From: Clostridia bacterium
GTDB taxonomy: Bacteria > Bacillota > Clostridia > Oscillospirales > Acutalibacteraceae
Direction: 5' to 3'
Assembly: GCA_017626295.1 (NCBI GenBank)
Contig: JAGAJB010000015.1
Location: 84,749-148,748 of the forward strand
DNA: 64,000 nt
Shown here: positions 33,341 through 41,473 of the stretch, piece after piece
Position numbering within the stretch: position 1 is the first letter of the stretch
Layout of the letters: every line of letters starts with the position of its first letter
Made by a program: the position numbers and the translations under genes
The notes under the pieces: generated by a model
What the model was told of the DNA's origin: nothing
The model's input: the letters and a program-made list of their open reading frames with translations, nothing else
Databases searched by the model: none

Positions 33341-34875
33341 TATTTCTTTAAGATGGTTTTACTCTTCTTCTCACCCTCGCCCCATATAACTTCAACAGTT
33401 ACGGGGATGTTTGATTTTACGGTGATTTCGGGTTCTGCGTTTTTATCCTCACGTGCTTCGCACATAAGTGTAAGTTCACCGTTTACACCGAAAGGATATT
33501 TTTCGATACCGTGGCGGTCTGTAAGGTTTACGTGCCAAGTGATTTTGTTATTATGTGCATCGGGTTTTATACCGAAAACATATTCAAACATAATTGAAAT
33601 AGGTGAAAGTCCCGTCCAACCTACAAAATTGGGCTGTGAAGAACTGCCCCTATGTGCTTTGCCGTCATAAAATTCGGGCGCATAGTTTTCAAACAGTGTG
33701 TCGGTATCTTTAAATACGCTTACAACTGCCTTCAGGTGCGAGCAAGCAATTTCGTGAGAAAGTTCGTACTTGCCGTATGCGTCAAGACCCTTTAAAACCA
33801 TATAGTTTGTGGGAGCCCAGACGGAACCGCACCAATATCCGCCTTTGGGATTATATTCTTCGTGGTCTCTGGAAAGGGTGGGTACACGGTGTTCTGTTTT
33901 GAACTCGTTTTCATTGTTAAGGTGAGCAATGAAATCTTCGCTTCTGTCTTCGGGAACGCACTTTGCGAGAAGTGACCAGAAAGCACCAATGTGCTTAACA
34001 CCGTTAAACGTATCGTCATTGCGGAGGTCGTAATAGAATTTAGTTTTATCGTCCCATAATTTTTCATTTATTACTTTAAAGAGATTGTCTCTTTCGGCAA
34101 CAAGTTCGGGTACAAATTCATCTCGTCCGAGGACTTCCGACATTTTTATGAGAATATTGCAAGCGTTGAGTTCCTGCATGCAGGCATCGACCCAAATCAT
34201 ATGACCGTGGCTGTAGCAAATGTGGTATTTTTCATCAAGTCGGGGGCAGTTATCCATACCGCAACCGTAACCGGAAGAGAAATATGTGCCGTCGCGCCAG
34301 GTGAAATGCTCTTGCATCCATTGGTGGTATGCAATAAGACAAGGGAACACCCTGGCAAGCCTTTCTTTATCACCGAAATTAAGGAAGTAATCCCACTCAC
34401 ACCAAGCCATTACTTCAGGACCTGTTGACGCAGGGTCGTGACGTGCAAATATATCTTTACCGTCCTCCTCGTCTATCTGACGGCAAATAAATCCGTCAAC
34501 GTGCTGATGGGCATAGAAATTATCGAAGGTGCTTTGGAATTTAAAAATTCTGTCGGCATATTTTCCGAACATCAGCATAAACGCCGAGTCCCACATAAAA
34601 ATGCAACCGTTAAAAGCGGCGTCAATATAACTGCTGACAAAACCATTTTCCTTTGTAGGCATACCGAGATTGCCGAAAGCAATTTCCCAAGCCTTCCAAT
34701 AACAGTCAAGATAATCTTTGTGATTATCCCAGACAGGTTGGGGAAGGTCATTTTTTATATCTTCATATTTGGGGAGAGGGGTCATATCGGGCTCTGCTCC
34801 GATAAACGTATTTTCCTCTATTAAATCCTTATCATCATAAGTGATTTCGGTGTTTTGTCTGAATATTCCTGCCAT
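33340..34875 (-). CDS. MGH1-like/GH63-type (alpha/alpha)6 glycoside hydrolase
   Basis: 511 residues, no signal peptide. SYIDAAFNGCIFMWDSAFML, DGFICRQIDEEDGKDIFARH, MAWCEWDYFLNFGDKERLAR, HGHMIWVDACMQELNA, NPKGGYWCGSVWAPTNYMVL and NFVGWTGLSPISIMFEYVFG follow the order of motifs in the trehalase/GH63/MGH1-like barrel, with W-x-W-D and G-x-W-x-G-S-V-W-x-P as the substrate-site signatures. It probably acts on small imported glycosides. The uxaC gene lies 3 bp upstream on the same strand, so the sugar may be linked to uronates. Confidence 0.85.
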   Translation of the reverse strand: MAGIFRQNTEITYDDKDLIEENTFIGAEPDMTPLPKYEDIKNDLPQPVWDNHKDYLDCYWKAWEIAFGNLGMPTKENGFVSSYIDAAFNGCIFMWDSAFMLMFGKYADRIFKFQSTFDNFYAHQHVDGFICRQIDEEDGKDIFARHDPASTGPEVMAWCEWDYFLNFGDKERLARVFPCLIAYHQWMQEHFTWRDGTYFSSGYGCGMDNCPRLDEKYHICYSHGHMIWVDACMQELNACNILIKMSEVLGRDEFVPELVAERDNLFKVINEKLWDDKTKFYYDLRNDDTFNGVKHIGAFWSLLAKCVPEDRSEDFIAHLNNENEFKTEHRVPTLSRDHEEYNPKGGYWCGSVWAPTNYMVLKGLDAYGKYELSHEIACSHLKAVVSVFKDTDTLFENYAPEFYDGKAHRGSSSQPNFVGWTGLSPISIMFEYVFGIKPDAHNNKITWHVNLTDRHGIEKYPFGVNGELTLMCEAREDKNAEPEITVKSNIPVTVEVIWGEGEKKSKTILKK

Positions 34876-34878
34876 AGT

Positions 34879-36276
34879 TTATACTCCAAAATATTTTACT
34901 GCGTTGTTAAATGAAATATCCTGAACAACTTTGCTTAAAAATTCAATGTCATCGGGATATTTGCCTTCTTCCACAAGGTCGCCTAAAAGTTCGCAAAGGA
35001 TTCTGCGGAAATATTCGTGGCGGGGATATGAAAGGAAACTTCTTGAGTCGGTAATCATACCTACGAATTTTGAAATAACACCTAAATTCATAAGTGTCTG
35101 CATCTGTGTTCTCATACCGTCGTAGTTATCATTAAACCACCAGGCAGAACCAAACTGAATTTTACTTTCTGCTTCGTCACTCTGGAAGTTACCGAGCATT
35201 GTGCCGAGCACATAGTTGTCCTTGGGGTTAAGTGTAAAGAGAACTGTTTTGGGAAGACCCGCACCGCAAAGCATGGCATCAAGAAGTCTTGAAAGGTTTA
35301 CGGCAATTTCGTAGTCGGCAACTGAATCGTAGCCTGTGTCAGGGCCTAATTTTTTGAACATTACACCGTTATTGTTACGCATTGCACCGATGTGGATTTC
35401 CATACCCCAACCAAGACGGTTGTATTCGCCTGCAAGGAAGAGCATAAGTTCTGTTTTATATTTGTCAATTTCTTCTGTTGTAAGTTCTGCACCGCCAAGG
35501 CGTTTAGCGTAAATGACATTTAGTTCTTCTTCGCTTGCGCGGTTATAGGGAACGTATGTGAATGCGTGGTCAGAAGCACGGCAACCCATTTCTTTAAAGA
35601 ACTCAATTCTTTCCAAAAGACCTGCTTTAAGTTCTGTAAAAGATGCAACTTTTCTGCCGAGAGCATTTTCGAGAGCAACTACCCACTCGTTGTAGCCGGG
35701 GAGTTCAATTCCGAGCGCTTTGTCGGGACGGAAAGCGGGAAGAACCTTGCATTTAAAACTCTTATCTTCTGCAAGAAGTTTGTGGTATTCGAGAGTGTCT
35801 GCCGCGTCGTCTGTTGTACATACATACGCTACATTACTTTTTTCAATAAGTTCGCGGGGAGTAAAACCGCCGGCTTTGATTTTTGCATTAGCCTTTTCCC
35901 AGATTTCATCACAGGTAGTAGGTGAAAGAGGCTCGTAAATATCAAAATATCTCTGTAATTCAAGGTGTGTCCAATGGTAAAGGGGGTTACCTATAAGGTT
36001 GGGCATAGCACTGGCCCAAGCCTTGAATTTTTCGTAAGGTGATTTATCACCTGTAATGTATTCTTCACTTATACCGCATGAACGCATACCGCGCCATTTG
36101 TAATGGTCGCCGCTGAGCCATAAATAAGTAATATCAGAAGGCTCTTTATTTTCATAAATCTCCTTGGGTTGAAGATGGCAATGCCAGTCGAAAATAGGAG
36201 TGCTTTCACAAGCGGCATAAAGTTTTTTTGCAGTTTCGGTTGAAAGAAGAAAATCTTTATCCATAAATTTTTTCAT
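34879..36276 (-). CDS. uxaC: Glucuronate isomerase
   Basis: 465 residues, usual length. IFDWHCHLQPKEIYENKEPS has the D-x-H-x-H metal motif of the amidohydrolase-like barrel, YLWLSGDHYKWRGMRSCGIS the substrate loop, MEIHIGAMRNNN and TDSRSFLSYPRHEYFRRIL the later family motifs. It converts glucuronate to fructuronate (or galacturonate to tagaturonate), the first step of hexuronate use. Other uxa/kdg genes are not in the window. GGAGG lies nine bases before the ATG; the promoter and a palindromic operator candidate lie upstream. It shares a transcript with the glycoside hydrolase behind it. Confidence 0.96.
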   Translation of the reverse strand: MKKFMDKDFLLSTETAKKLYAACESTPIFDWHCHLQPKEIYENKEPSDITYLWLSGDHYKWRGMRSCGISEEYITGDKSPYEKFKAWASAMPNLIGNPLYHWTHLELQRYFDIYEPLSPTTCDEIWEKANAKIKAGGFTPRELIEKSNVAYVCTTDDAADTLEYHKLLAEDKSFKCKVLPAFRPDKALGIELPGYNEWVVALENALGRKVASFTELKAGLLERIEFFKEMGCRASDHAFTYVPYNRASEEELNVIYAKRLGGAELTTEEIDKYKTELMLFLAGEYNRLGWGMEIHIGAMRNNNGVMFKKLGPDTGYDSVADYEIAVNLSRLLDAMLCGAGLPKTVLFTLNPKDNYVLGTMLGNFQSDEAESKIQFGSAWWFNDNYDGMRTQMQTLMNLGVISKFVGMITDSRSFLSYPRHEYFRRILCELLGDLVEEGKYPDDIEFLSKVVQDISFNNAVKYFGV

Positions 36277-36307
36277 AAATTATATCCTCCGAAAAATTTC
36301 TGTTTTT

Positions 36308-36336
36308 ATTTTATCATAGGTGGATTATATTTTCAA
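36308..36336 (-). promoter_or_regulatory. Promoter of uxaC
   Basis: On the minus strand TTGAAA (36336-36331) and TAAAAT (36313-36308) are separated by 17 bp. Confidence 0.7.
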
Positions 36337-36349
36337 TTGGTTAATTGAA
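36332..36349. promoter_or_regulatory. Palindrome overlapping the uxaC -35 box
   Basis: TTCAATT GGTT AATTGAA is a perfect 18-bp interrupted palindrome. One arm covers the -35 box of uxaC, so a bound regulator would block polymerase. It is the right size for a GntR- or LacI-like regulator, but none is encoded nearby. Confidence 0.55.
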
Positions 36350-36381
36350 TTTGTGATAGACAGTGTTCCCCGGAAATTATC

Positions 36382-36413
36382 CAAAAATTACAAAAACAAG
36401 CACAAAAATTACA
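36382..36413 (+). promoter_or_regulatory. Tandem LytTR-type binding site candidate
   Basis: CAAAAATTACA occurs at 36382-36392 and again at 36403-36413. The 21-bp period places both copies on the same face of the helix, as for LytTR regulators such as AgrA. A weak -35 region follows at about 36,419 and TATTAT at 36442-36447. A LytTR regulator is encoded in the operon that this promoter serves, so autoregulation is likely. Confidence 0.55.
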
Positions 36414-36471
36414 TCGTGATTATAAAAACAGAAGTTTTTGCTATTATTAAATCAGAAAAGGAGATGGGTTT

Positions 36472-37332
36472 ATGACAATCTTGAAAAGAAACAAAGTGTT
36501 GCAAAGTTTAGTTGGTTTTGTTTCAATTATACTTATTTTTTTGTTAGAAATGTTTCTGATAAATAAGATTCAACTTATGGGAAGTTCTGAAGTTTCTGTT
36601 ACAGAAAAAACAGTTTCCATTATTTGCCCTGTATTGTTTGGTGGATTTATTGTTGGGTTAGCCTTATTTTCTAAAAGAAACAGTATGAATTATTTGTATT
36701 ACCCTGCGTTTATAGTGAGTTTTGTTAGTGGTGTTGCAGCATATTTTCTGCATTCTTTGGATGGAAGCATTTATATGTTGTTTTGGGGTTTGATTTTAAT
36801 ACCTTTGGGTAAACCTTTTACAGATATTACAAAAGGTTTAGAAAAATTTTTGGAATACACAACAGAGGATTTTGAAAAAGTAAGTTTTTTTAGCGAATAT
36901 GATTTCTTGGTATTGTTTTTAAGTATGATTATTATTTCTTTGATTGTGTATCAGTATCCTACAAAAAAACAAATAGATAATCATAGTAAATGGACTATTA
37001 ACCGTTCAACAAAAATACAATCAATAATTATGATAGGTATTTTTGGGATTTATGCTTTTCTTTCTGATATTTACTTTATTTTGCCTTATGACAATATTGT
37101 CTCCGATGTTTTGGGCGTAGTCCTGACACCCTTAGCTTTGTTGCTTACGATGACACTTATTGTATACGTATTGCCTTTAGGCCTTTGCGGAATGCTTCTT
37201 TTTAAAGGGATAAAACAAGCAATAGACGAAAACAATCCAAGACTTATTTTAAATCCTTTTATTATTGCTGCGGTAGTATCAACCTTTGCAGGTGGTAAAA
37301 GGCTTTATGATATTGCATTGCTGTGCTTTTAA
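36472..37332 (+). CDS. Multi-pass membrane protein of unknown function, first gene of the LytTR operon
   Basis: 286 residues with about eight membrane helices, for example LVGFVSIILIFLLEMFLI, ICPVLFGGFIVGLALFS, YDFLVLFLSMIIISLIVYQY, IIMIGIFGIYAFLSDIYFIL and VLGVVLTPLALLLTMTLIVY. No catalytic motif is seen, and it is not AgrB-like (no Cys/His pair in the right place). AAAGGAGATGGG precedes the ATG. The last codons, GGKRLYDIALLCF, lie in the 134-bp sequence that is repeated in front of the third gene. With the next two small membrane genes and the two-component genes it forms one operon of five, so it may be a sensed transporter or the sensor's partner. Confidence 0.7.
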   Translation: MTILKRNKVLQSLVGFVSIILIFLLEMFLINKIQLMGSSEVSVTEKTVSIICPVLFGGFIVGLALFSKRNSMNYLYYPAFIVSFVSGVAAYFLHSLDGSIYMLFWGLILIPLGKPFTDITKGLEKFLEYTTEDFEKVSFFSEYDFLVLFLSMIIISLIVYQYPTKKQIDNHSKWTINRSTKIQSIIMIGIFGIYAFLSDIYFILPYDNIVSDVLGVVLTPLALLLTMTLIVYVLPLGLCGMLLFKGIKQAIDENNPRLILNPFIIAAVVSTFAGGKRLYDIALLCF

Positions 37333-37423
37333 TAAAAATTTTTAAAAAGGGTTGTGATTTTATGAGAAATAACAATAAAATTCCCGATGGGTTAAAAGAC
37401 TTTTGCCGGACGGTGTGGATTTT
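37290..37423 (+). repeat. 134-bp direct repeat, copy 1
   Basis: Identical to 37738-37871, 448 bp to the right. It covers the last codons of the eight-helix gene, the ribosome site, and the first 21 codons of the small membrane gene. Confidence 0.95.
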
Positions 37424-37712
37424 TACAGGTGTTGTAATCAGCTTGCTTTTATTAACTTCTTTATGTGAGCAAATCTCAATGGGATGGATGTATGATTTGT
37501 TGTGCTCAATTCTGTATGTTTTTTGGCATTTGAGTTTCGTGGTACCTCCTGCGTGGATTACAATAACTGTAATATGGTGCGGAGTGATAGCCCAAAAGGA
37601 AAATAATAAAAAAATATTTTTTCATCCGGCGGTTGTTATTACAAATATAATATCTGTTATTTATATCTGTGTTTTCACCGCTATTTTCTTTACAATCACA
37701 AATAACTTGTGA
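37362..37712 (+). CDS. Small membrane protein, paralogue A
   Basis: 116 residues from the ATG at 37362. The first 21 residues (RNNNKIPDGLKDFCRTVWIF after Met) are identical to paralogue B because of the direct repeat; the remainder matches it at roughly half the positions. Three membrane helices are visible (FTGVVISLLLLTSLCEQI, SFVVPPAWITITVIWCGVIA, VVITNIISVIYICVFTAIFF). AAGGGTTGTG lies upstream. No known family. It sits between the eight-helix gene and paralogue B. Confidence 0.75.
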   Translation: MRNNNKIPDGLKDFCRTVWIFTGVVISLLLLTSLCEQISMGWMYDLLCSILYVFWHLSFVVPPAWITITVIWCGVIAQKENNKKIFFHPAVVITNIISVIYICVFTAIFFTITNNL

Positions 37713-37737
37713 TATATTAAAATCAGAACAATATCCG

Positions 37738-37871
37738 AGGTGGTAAAAGGCTTTATGATATTGCATTGCTGTGCTTTTAATAAAAATTTTTAAAAAGGGT
37801 TGTGATTTTATGAGAAATAACAATAAAATTCCCGATGGGTTAAAAGACTTTTGCCGGACGGTGTGGATTTT
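37738..37871 (+). repeat. 134-bp direct repeat, copy 2
   Basis: Identical to 37290-37423. It carries a non-functional fragment of the end of the eight-helix gene in front of paralogue B, which shows that copy 2 arose by tandem duplication. The left border is at a short shared AGGTG. Confidence 0.95.
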
Positions 37872-38139
37872 CAGCGGTGTTTTATCAGGTTTAATGTTGT
37901 TGTATTATTTAGGCGATCACGGTCCTATGGGATGTGACTTATTGACCACGATTTTAGGACTCCTTTTACCTTTGAGTTGTGTGTTATCGGTAGTGTGGTT
38001 TGTAATTACATTGGTATGGTGCATTGTAATTGCAAAAAAAGAAGATGATAAAAGGGTTTTTCTTGAACCGGCTATTGTGGTTACCAATCTTATTAACATA
38101 GTTAATTTTATCTGGATTTTATCCTTTATTGCATTCTGA
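37810..38139 (+). CDS. Small membrane protein, paralogue B
   Basis: 109 residues from the ATG at 37810. The first 21 residues are the same as in paralogue A, and then the sequences part sharply, with similar helix placement (FSGVLSGLMLLYYLGDHG, LPLSCVLSVVWFVITLVWCIV, AIVVTNLINIVNFIWILSFI) and the shared end pattern (K-K-x-x-x-x-F-x-x-P-A-x-V-x-T-N-x-I). It is followed after 66 bp by the LytTR regulator. Function unknown; membrane-bound partner of the sensor kinase is one option. Confidence 0.75.
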   Translation: MRNNNKIPDGLKDFCRTVWIFSGVLSGLMLLYYLGDHGPMGCDLLTTILGLLLPLSCVLSVVWFVITLVWCIVIAKKEDDKRVFLEPAIVVTNLINIVNFIWILSFIAF

Positions 38140-38205
38140 TTTTGTTCTTTACAAGAAGAATTGATGTGTGTTATATTAAATTCATAAAGTATCCGAGGTG
38201 AGAAA

Positions 38206-38916
38206 ATGCTCAACATTGCAATATGTGACGATGAGAAAAATATTTGCAGTTACATAGAAAAAAGAACGGTGGAGTGTCTTGCAAAGGCAGACGAAGAAGC
38301 CGATATAAAGGTGTTTTACGACGGCTCGGAACTTCTTCAGAATTGCCGTGATAATCCGTCGGGTTTTGATATAATTTTTCTCGATATAAAAATGAAAACA
38401 ATTAACGGTGTTGAGTGTGCAAAACTTCTTCGTGAAACAGGGGTTGAGTCCCTTATAGTTTTTGTAACATCATCCGCAGAATATGTTTTTTCGGGTTACG
38501 AAGTAAAAGCATTTCGATATATTCTTAAAAATGACCTTGTTAATGCTTTTGACAGAATCTTCGGCGAGTGTTTAACCGAACTTCGTAAAGGCACGGTGGA
38601 TTTTTTTACGGTGAAAACCGCTTCGGAAGTGAGAAATATTCCGTTGAATGATATTTATTATTTTGAAAGTAACCGCCGTGTTCTTGTAATTCATACCCGT
38701 AAGGGTGAAGTAACATTTTACGGTAAACTTGACGATATTCAGAAAAATTTAGCGGGCAAAGATTTTATACGAACACACCAGAGTTTTTTGGTGAATGCTC
38801 TTAAAATCAAAACTGTAAAAAAAGACAGCGTTGAACTTTCCGACGGTGAGGTACTTCCTGTGAGTAAAAGCAGAGCAACCGCCGTAAAAGAAGCGTATTT
38901 GTGGTCTAAAAGGTGA
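38206..38916 (+). CDS. LytTR-family response regulator (AgrA-like)
   Basis: 236 residues. The receiver has D8/D9 (ICDDEKN), the phosphorylated D60 (FDIIFLDIKMKTINGVECAK) and S/T in VFVTSSAEYVF, followed by FRYILKND. The C-terminal LytTR domain has IYYFESNRRVLVIHTRKGEV, GKDFIRTHQSFLVNALKIKT and SDGEVLPVSKSRATAVKEAY. GAGGTG precedes the ATG. It overlaps nothing but is followed after 5 bp by its kinase. LytTR proteins bind direct repeats about 21 bp apart, which matches the site at 36382-36413 in front of the operon. Confidence 0.95.
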   Translation: MLNIAICDDEKNICSYIEKRTVECLAKADEEADIKVFYDGSELLQNCRDNPSGFDIIFLDIKMKTINGVECAKLLRETGVESLIVFVTSSAEYVFSGYEVKAFRYILKNDLVNAFDRIFGECLTELRKGTVDFFTVKTASEVRNIPLNDIYYFESNRRVLVIHTRKGEVTFYGKLDDIQKNLAGKDFIRTHQSFLVNALKIKTVKKDSVELSDGEVLPVSKSRATAVKEAYLWSKR

Positions 38917-38921
38917 TTAGT

Positions 38922-40244
38922 ATGTTGCAATTTCTTGAAACGACCTTGTTTTATCTTATAAGGCTTTTTTCATCTACTATTGATATTCTTTTTGCCTTTC
39001 TTTTGATGAATGCCTTTTTTGATGAACGATATAAAAGTAAACTTCCCAAATGGGTATCCTTTATATTGAGCGCAGGGGTGCTTCTTGCGTTACAGGAAAC
39101 AGGGCAGACAGGTAACATTAAAACCGCGGTTCAAATGATTATGATTTTCATAATTGCCCTTGTAATTTATGACGGTAAAAAGCGGTTGAAAGCACTTTTC
39201 TGTATAATTTATTCCCTTTTCGTTGCGCTTTCAAAACTTTTATCGTACTTCGCGTTTACTTTCTTTATTGATAAAATTCCGGGCATTGATTCGGAAAGTT
39301 TCTTTTACAGAATACTTTCCATTGAACTCCCCAACTTATTTTTACTTTTACTTATAATTCTTATAGGTATGTTTACAAAGTCCAAAAACAAAGCCGTACC
39401 GCTTCGTTATTGGTTACTTCTTATGACAGTTCCCGTTACAACTCTGGGAACGCTTACGGTTTATCAGTATTATTTTGATTTACTTAAACCCGGTGAGGAG
39501 ATTTATACATATGTTATAATTTCAACGATAGGCCTTGTTTTTATAAATCTTCTTGTTTTTACTTTGTTTTCAAAACTTCAAAATCAGTTGGAAATACAAA
39601 GAAATGCTGACCTCTTGAATACTCAGATGCGTCTGGAAAAAGAATCGTATAAAAGAATAGAGGAAAGTTATAATCGTACAAGAGAACTTCGTCACGACCT
39701 TAAAAACCATATTTTCGGACTTAAAGGTATAGCCGAAAACGGCACGAAAGAGGAACTTTTACAGTATCTTGAAAAAATGACAGATGCAGTTGAAGAAGCA
39801 ACCTATGTTTCAATGAGCCGTAATAACGCGGTGGATGCCGTTCTTAACGAAAAAGTGTTATACGCTCAAAAACACGGCATTTCAACTCAGTTTGATGTTA
39901 CACCTTTGGAAAATATCAGTATACCGTCAATGGATATTTGCACAATTCTCAGCAACGCCCTTGATAATGCGGTTGAGGCGTGTGTGAAAATAGAAAATGT
40001 TAAAGACAGGTATATAGATGTTAAAATAAATGATAGTTTGGAAGAATTGATAATTTCCGTAAAGAATCCGTCAACGGAAGCGCCAAAACGCCGAGCAGGA
40101 ATGTATATTTCAGCGAAAAAGGATAGTATAAATCACGGTTTGGGTCTTAAAAGTATTAAACGGACCGTTGAAAAACATAAAGGCGATATGCTTATTAAAT
40201 ACGATAACGGCGTGTTTAATTTAGTTGTATCCTTGCCCCATTAA
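38922..40244 (+). CDS. GHKL-type sensor histidine kinase (AgrC/NatK-like)
   Basis: 440 residues from the ATG at 38922 (AAAAGGTG upstream). About six membrane helices fill the first 210 residues, for example ITDILFAFLLMNAFF-like, VQMIMIFIIALVIYDG and LPNLFLLLLIILIGMFTKS. RELRHDLKNHIFGLKG is the phosphorylated His box of the HPK10 type, CTILSNALDNAVEACVK the N box, and HGLGLKSIKRTVEKHKGDM the G box. It is the partner of the LytTR regulator 5 bp upstream. No AgrD-like peptide gene is seen, so the signal is unknown; the membrane genes in front may provide or sense it. A bidirectional terminator follows. Confidence 0.93.
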   Translation: MLQFLETTLFYLIRLFSSTIDILFAFLLMNAFFDERYKSKLPKWVSFILSAGVLLALQETGQTGNIKTAVQMIMIFIIALVIYDGKKRLKALFCIIYSLFVALSKLLSYFAFTFFIDKIPGIDSESFFYRILSIELPNLFLLLLIILIGMFTKSKNKAVPLRYWLLLMTVPVTTLGTLTVYQYYFDLLKPGEEIYTYVIISTIGLVFINLLVFTLFSKLQNQLEIQRNADLLNTQMRLEKESYKRIEESYNRTRELRHDLKNHIFGLKGIAENGTKEELLQYLEKMTDAVEEATYVSMSRNNAVDAVLNEKVLYAQKHGISTQFDVTPLENISIPSMDICTILSNALDNAVEACVKIENVKDRYIDVKINDSLEELIISVKNPSTEAPKRRAGMYISAKKDSINHGLGLKSIKRTVEKHKGDMLIKYDNGVFNLVVSLPH

Positions 40245-40250
40245 AAATAT

Positions 40251-40291
40251 AACCCCATCATAAAAGACAAACCTTTTATGATGGGGTGTTT
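40251..40291. terminator. Bidirectional terminator
   Basis: CCCCATCATAAAAG and CTTTTATGATGGGG are perfect 14-bp arms around a 6-base loop. It ends the two-component operon and the leftward yhcH gene. Confidence 0.9.
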
Positions 40292-40298
40292 ATGTATT

Positions 40299-40751
40299 TT
40301 AAAGTTTTACTTTAAACACAAGTTTATGTGCTGTGTCGGAGTTTTCGCTTTTTCTGCAAGGTGCGTGAGCATCTTCGGGGAAAAATACTGCGAAATAACC
40401 TTTTCTTAATTCAAAAAACTGGCCTTTGGGAGCATCCATAAAAGCGATGTCTGAACCTTCTTTGAAATCTTCCGTTACGTTACATTCTTTGGTGTTTGCC
40501 CAACCGAAAATTTCTTCGCCGTCCACCATAACCTGCACATCGGAATATTCTTTGTGTGCCTCATATTTCAAGGGGTTGTCGGGATTAACGGTGTATGATG
40601 CAACGTTGCACCAGAGGTTATCGCCATCAATATCTATTCTGCCTTCACGGAAGGGTGCAGCAATAAAATCGTTATAGGCTTTTTCGATTTTTTCAAAACC
40701 GCAGAGTTTGTCAAAATACAAACTCATATTTTCAACTTTATCGTAAATCAT
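40299..40751 (-). CDS. YhcH/YjgK/YiaL-family sugar anomerase-like protein
   Basis: 150 residues, normal for the family. YEAHKEYSDVQVMVDGEEIF and WANTKECNV in the middle, then FAVFFPEDAHAPCRK and LVFKVKL near the end are the cupin-like signature, with E-x-H-x-x-x-D and H-A-P as metal ligands. Members act on N-acetylneuraminate or related sugars (anomerase or isomerase). It overlaps the upstream membrane-protein gene by 4 bp and is the last gene of the gltX-glnS unit. The link to aminoacyl-tRNA synthetases is probably only positional. Confidence 0.9.
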   Translation of the reverse strand: MIYDKVENMSLYFDKLCGFEKIEKAYNDFIAAPFREGRIDIDGDNLWCNVASYTVNPDNPLKYEAHKEYSDVQVMVDGEEIFGWANTKECNVTEDFKEGSDIAFMDAPKGQFFELRKGYFAVFFPEDAHAPCRKSENSDTAHKLVFKVKL

Positions 40752-41446
40752 TCTTCAATTTCCCCTAACATAAGTTTTCTTTCCCTTTTTTCTTCTTCGG
40801 GAAGTGTTGCGTTATAAAGAATTGTCCAAACAATAACACAAGCAAAAATAATGGGAATGAACCAGAAAGTTGAAGATAATTCAAGTTTCGCAACGGAACC
40901 TAATAAAGAAGCAAGGAACGAACCGGAAAGAGTTGCTAAAGTAATATCACCGTTGAGGAAGGGTGCTGCTACGGCTTCAAATGCTTCGGGAAGCATAAGG
41001 GAAAGACCGATACCTGTTATTGCCGAATAAATAACTTTTCTGTTATCTTTAACTGCAATGGCGAGAACAGCGGTTACTATTGCGCAAATAAGAATAAGGG
41101 CAAAAATAACTGCAAAAGTAATGGCGGGAGAGATAACAGGCTCAAGGCTTTTTACAGCAGTATCAGATGAGCCTAAATCTATGTTGGCGATAATTTCTGC
41201 AACAGAACCGTTGCCGGGGAATAAAATATCTTTCAAAGAGAAGTTTTCTGCAATACCTGTGGGAAGTTCTCCGTTAGCGTTTTGAAGCATTTCAGTTGCC
41301 GAATCATTCTTTAAATATGCACCTATTGTGAGAAGTACCGATGGGATCAAAGATTCAAAACTTATATAAACAAGAGGAAGGCATATTGCAGCAACAATAA
41401 CTGCAAGAGCCACAATAGCAGCAACTATTTTATAAACGTATTTCAT
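40748..41446 (-). CDS. Membrane protein of unknown function
   Basis: 232 residues from the ATG at 41446, with AAAGG nine bases upstream. It starts with a helix IVAAIVALAVIVAAICLPLV, has ISPAITFAVIFALILICAIV followed by AVLAIAVKD, LASLLGSVAKL and FWFIPIIFACVIVWTILYNA, so about four to five membrane passes; the loop of 80 residues after the first helix is probably outside. The tail is charged (PEEEKRERKLMLGEIEE). No motif is recognised. It lies 27 bp behind glnS and overlaps yhcH by 4 bp. Confidence 0.7.
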   Translation of the reverse strand: MKYVYKIVAAIVALAVIVAAICLPLVYISFESLIPSVLLTIGAYLKNDSATEMLQNANGELPTGIAENFSLKDILFPGNGSVAEIIANIDLGSSDTAVKSLEPVISPAITFAVIFALILICAIVTAVLAIAVKDNRKVIYSAITGIGLSLMLPEAFEAVAAPFLNGDITLATLSGSFLASLLGSVAKLELSSTFWFIPIIFACVIVWTILYNATLPEEEKRERKLMLGEIEE

Positions 41447-41473
41447 TTTAACCAACCTTTCAGAAGCAGTAGT

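Noticed and set aside
36382..36413. CRISPR-like repeat
   Set aside because: Only two 11-bp copies with a 21-bp period; this fits a regulator site and not a CRISPR array. No other array was noticed in the window.
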